A stretch of 16,258 nucleotides of DNA. It comes from Fodinibacter sp038210185. GTDB lineage: Bacteria; Actinomycetota; Actinomycetes; Actinomycetales; Dermatophilaceae. Under the pieces are notes generated by a model that did no database searches, was not told where the DNA came from, and saw only the letters and a program-made list of their open reading frames with translations. The stretch is from NCBI GenBank assembly GCA_038210185.1, contig JBBQWX010000100.1:1-16258 (forward strand), in the 5' to 3' direction. Below are positions 14,779-16,258 of the stretch, piece after piece (the stretch's first letter is position 1; every line of letters starts with the position of its first letter). A program made the position numbers and the translations under genes.

Positions 14779-15297
14779 ATGACGACCGTCCGCCTCGCGC
14801 GCCCAGAGGACCTGCCGTTCCTGGCCGCCATCGAGGATGCCGGCGACGCACTGTTCGCCGAGCGGTTCGGGGAGCTCGACTGGCCGGCCGCGTCGTCGGG
14901 CGAGGAGCGGGCCGCCGAGCCCGGCGTCCTGCTCGTCGCTGTCGCCGTCGCCGTCGATGACCAGGACGAGGACACCCTGATCGGGTTCAGCCACGTGCTC
15001 GACCTCGACGGCCACTGGTACCTGGAGCAGATCGCGGTCCACCCGGTGCATGGGCAGCAGGGCATCGGCGCAACGCTCCTGGAGGCGACCCACGCGGAGC
15101 TCGCCCGGCGAGGTGGGCGCGAGGTCGCCCTGGTGACGTACGCCGACGTGCCGTGGAACGCGCCGTTCTACGCCTCCCACGGCTACCGGGTGCTCGACAC
15201 CCTGCCCGAGCACCTCGTGCCCGTCTGGCAGGGTCAGGAACGCTTCGGCCTGGCCCGGCACGGCGCCCGGGTCGCGATGGTGCGAGACCTGCCCTGA
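14779..15297 (+). CDS. GNAT-family N-acetyltransferase
   Basis: The 172-residue protein is a single GNAT domain. MTTVRLARPEDLPFLAAIE is a typical N-terminus. HWYLEQIAVHPVHGQQGIGATLLEATH (written across 79-105) contains beta4 and the acetyl-CoA loop around 91-98. WNAPFYASHGYRVLD is motif B with the FY-HGY signature. A short Val/Ala repeat (VAVAVAVDD, 53-61) comes from GTCGCC-type hexamers. The substrate is unknown; the acceptor could be an amine, amino acid or antibiotic. The ATG lies seven bases behind a -10 motif with no SD. The next ORF starts 20 bases after its stop. Confidence 0.9.
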   Translation: MTTVRLARPEDLPFLAAIEDAGDALFAERFGELDWPAASSGEERAAEPGVLLVAVAVAVDDQDEDTLIGFSHVLDLDGHWYLEQIAVHPVHGQQGIGATLLEATHAELARRGGREVALVTYADVPWNAPFYASHGYRVLDTLPEHLVPVWQGQERFGLARHGARVAMVRDLP

Positions 15298-15317
15298 CGT
15301 GGCCGACGCGTCAGGAG

Positions 15318-15599
15318 GTGCGACGGCTGCCCGATGGCACGGCCTACCTCGACATCGCCCGGTGGGAGGCCAGGCTGGTGGTCGAGGTCGAGGTCGAGGT
15401 CGAGGTCGAGGTCGAGGTCGACGGCGCGGGTCGTGTCCGCGGACTGCAGATGGTCGGCGACGACCTCCGCCAGAACCAGGTCCAGCTGGGGGATGAGCTG
15501 GTGCTGCGGGAATCGCTCGTGGGGTGGCGCCTCGTGCCGGATGCCTACCTCCACCAGGTCGGCGCGGCCTGCTGGTCGCGGGTCGGCGGCCGGTTCTGA
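15318..15599 (+). CDS. Small protein of unknown function with a (Val-Glu) repeat
   Basis: The frame gives about 93 residues with strong third-position G+C. I do not recognise the family. Residues 1-22 (RRLPDGTAYLDIARWEARLV) lead into (Val-Glu)6-Val-Asp encoded by six GTCGAG copies, and then a mixed region with YLHQVGAACW near the C-terminus. The start is uncertain: GTG 15318 directly abuts AGGAG, too close for an ordinary ribosome binding site, and no ATG is in frame. It probably depends on read-through or coupling from the GNAT 20 bases upstream. Frames reading (Gly-Arg)n or (Ser-Arg)n over the repeat are shadows. Confidence 0.55.
   Translation: MRRLPDGTAYLDIARWEARLVVEVEVEVEVEVEVDGAGRVRGLQMVGDDLRQNQVQLGDELVLRESLVGWRLVPDAYLHQVGAACWSRVGGRF
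15381..15422 (+). repeat. Hexanucleotide microsatellite (GTCGAG)6-GTCGAC
   Basis: Six perfect tandem copies of GTCGAG (15381-15416) are followed by GTCGAC. A 6-bp unit keeps every frame open, so copy-number change would lengthen or shorten the Val-Glu strand without a frameshift. Confidence 0.97.
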
Positions 15600-15617
15600 C
15601 CCGCCGGGCCGGCTGAT

Positions 15618-15660
15618 TCGAGGTGATCCTCCGGTGCAGGAGGCCGGAGTTTCACCTCGA
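15618..15660. repeat. Palindromic unit 1 of a tandem pair
   Basis: The 9-bp outer stem is TCGAGGTGA (15618-15626) with TCACCTCGA (15652-15660). Next come a 2x2 internal mismatch (TC/TT), a 6-bp inner stem CTCCGG with CCGGAG, and a 9-nt loop (15635-15643). It starts 19 bases past the stop of the preceding gene. No T-tract follows. Confidence 0.85.
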
Positions 15661-15683
15661 CCCAGATGGCGCCTGACTGGTTG

Positions 15684-15722
15684 GAGGTGATCCGCTGGCC
15701 TGCGAGACCAGCGTTTCACCTC
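15684..15722. repeat. Palindromic unit 2 of a tandem pair
   Basis: The geometry matches unit 1: outer stem GAGGTGA (15684-15690) with TCACCTC (15716-15722), the same TC/TT internal mismatch, inner stem CGCTGG with CCAGCG, and a 9-nt loop (15699-15707). The inner stem differs from unit 1 but remains fully paired. Flanking bases 15672-15680 and 15727-15735 add an almost complementary lower stem. It lies between two convergent genes, so a bidirectional terminator is one reading. Confidence 0.85.
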
Positions 15723-15753
15723 GAATCCGGTCAGGATGGGTCGACCACCGGGG

Positions 15754-15945
15754 TCAGGTGCCGGCGGCGGCGAAGACCACCTCGGGCCACGGTGAGCTCG
15801 CCAGCCAGCGGCGACGCGTTTCGGCGTCGGCGTCCTTGGGCGGGAAGAGCGGCTGCACCCTGAACCCGGGGGAGAGGGCGGCGACCTGGGCGGAGGCGTC
15901 GGCACACCGCGCACCGCGGGGGTCGGTCGTGGCGGGAATGTGCAC
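15754..15945 (-). CDS. Small unrecognised protein with a strong ribosome binding site
   Basis: The 63-residue frame starts at GTG 15945, five bases behind AAGGAGG, the best Shine-Dalgarno sequence in the window. That is the main reason to call it. I do not recognise the product. It begins MHIPATTDPRGARCADAS, has one cysteine, then a Pro-rich middle (QPLFPPKDAD) and a C-terminus with two tryptophans (RRWLASSPWPEVVF). No membrane segment or signal peptide is seen. Longer overlapping minus-strand frames in this interval lack such a start and look like shadows. An operator-like inverted repeat lies 30 bases upstream. Confidence 0.6.
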   Translation of the reverse strand: MHIPATTDPRGARCADASAQVAALSPGFRVQPLFPPKDADAETRRRWLASSPWPEVVFAAAGT

Positions 15946-15974
15946 GGTGGGCCTCCTTCGCGGCGCGGTGCGGG

Positions 15975-15999
15975 TGCAACGGTTCGTGCAACCATTGCA
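15975..15999. promoter_or_regulatory. Operator-like inverted repeat upstream of the small minus-strand gene
   Basis: TGCAACGGTT (15975-15984) and AACCATTGCA (15990-15999) are inverted repeats with one mismatch and a 5-nt spacer. TGCAAC also recurs directly at 15987-15992, 12 bases apart. The surrounding stretch, about 15974-16050, is clearly richer in A+T than the rest of the window, as expected for a control region between divergent genes. The remainder of 15946-16103 shows nothing else I can name. Confidence 0.35.
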
Positions 16000-16103
16000 T
16001 CACGCCATGTTTGGTCATGCATAGAACTGTGTTATGGGTTTCTCGCGATCCGGACTCCGCCGGGGCTTCCGGCCGCGCCAACCGCGGTGGTGCACTGGTG
16101 CCC

Positions 16104-16258
16104 ATGACGCATGCGGGGCAGTCGTTGGCCCAGGCCGTGGCCGCCAAGGACCACGACGCCGTGCGGGCGCTGCTCGCCACCGACGTCGACTTCCGGGCCC
16201 TCACCCCGGGACGCCCCTGGGAGGCCAGCACGCCCGACGAGGTGCTCGAGATCCTCTT
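16104..16258 (+). CDS. SnoaL/NTF2-like fold protein (N-terminal part)
   Basis: Only the first 51 residues are in the window. MTHAGQSLAQAVAAKDHDAVRALL is followed by ATDVDFRALTPGRPWEA and STPDEVLEIL. The pattern of a helix with A-a-D-hDAVRALLA, then D-v-FR-LTPGR-WEA, is typical of the small SnoaL-like/NTF2 superfamily of actinomycetes. Members are often about 120-140 residues long and their functions vary widely. The ATG at 16104 has no clear ribosome binding site. The frame is open to the window end. Confidence 0.7.
   Translation, partial: MTHAGQSLAQAVAAKDHDAVRALLATDVDFRALTPGRPWEASTPDEVLEIL

Noticed and set aside
15381..15422. Microsatellite as a phase-variable on/off switch
   Set aside because: The unit is 6 bp, so slippage cannot shift the frame. 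At most it changes length.
15334..15690. Alternative frame with a (Ser-Arg) repeat that has an ATG start
   Set aside because: Third-position G+C and amino-acid composition favour the Val-Glu frame. The SR frame runs through the palindromes and looks like a shadow.
15600..15753. CRISPR array
   Set aside because: There are only two units, each internally palindromic, and no constant repeat alternating with unrelated spacers. No cas genes are present.
15731..16231. 166-codon minus-strand frame overlapping the small gene at 15754-15945
   Set aside because: No ribosome binding site at its start, Arg/Pro/His-rich composition, and it would read antisense through the SnoaL-like gene start.
1..16258. 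tRNA or rRNA genes
   Set aside because: No cloverleaf-like segments with a TTC-A/GGTTC T-arm pattern and acceptor pairing were found by eye, and there is no rRNA-like conserved sequence.

Overview
The window is about 72% G+C and almost fully coding. Start codons are mixed ATG/GTG, and genes repeatedly overlap by four bases. Gene content and order (rarA, DUF948, alaS, ruvX, mltG, aroE, prepilin peptidase, aroC, aroK, aroB, efp, nusB) are those of an actinomycete chromosome. Several details would fit Micrococcales, perhaps Intrasporangiaceae, but that family placement is inference.

Left edge (1-2230). The first ~140 bp look like the 5' end of an IS66-type insertion sequence, read leftwards and running out of the window. 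It stops exactly at the foot of a 69-bp imperfect palindrome lying behind an alpha/beta hydrolase gene (minus strand). Next come a GNAT acetyltransferase (minus) and, overlapping its start, a 73-codon ORF that is only the C-terminal tail of an MMPL-type membrane transporter. A 13-bp perfect hairpin separates this truncated locus from rarA.

Core (2230-14453, all plus strand). rarA handles stalled replication forks. DUF948 and a second small membrane-anchored protein lead into a long translationally coupled run: alaS (tRNA-Ala charging), ruvX (nuclease / pre-16S rRNA processing), mltG (glycan strand termination), aroE, and a prepilin peptidase. The shikimate genes aroC, aroK and aroB follow. 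With aroE they cover dehydroquinate formation, shikimate reduction, shikimate phosphorylation and chorismate synthesis. The dehydroquinase (aroQ) and the EPSP synthase (aroA) are not here. efp and nusB form a separate unit behind their own promoter.

Right edge (14454-16258). This part is accessory: a dodecin flavin-storage protein (minus), a second GNAT, a small unrecognised protein carrying a six-copy in-frame hexanucleotide repeat, a pair of tandem palindromes with identical geometry and covarying inner stems, a small unrecognised minus-strand gene with a very strong ribosome binding site, and the start of a SnoaL/NTF2-like protein.

Most of the window is ordinary housekeeping DNA. The items most worth a second look are the twin palindromes at 15618-15724, the strong enrichment of the octamer GGATGCCG in both orientations (often built from otherwise rare codons), and the MMPL remnant with the adjoining hairpin. 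I found no complete undescribed defence or mobile system. Counts and alignments were made by eye without database searches.
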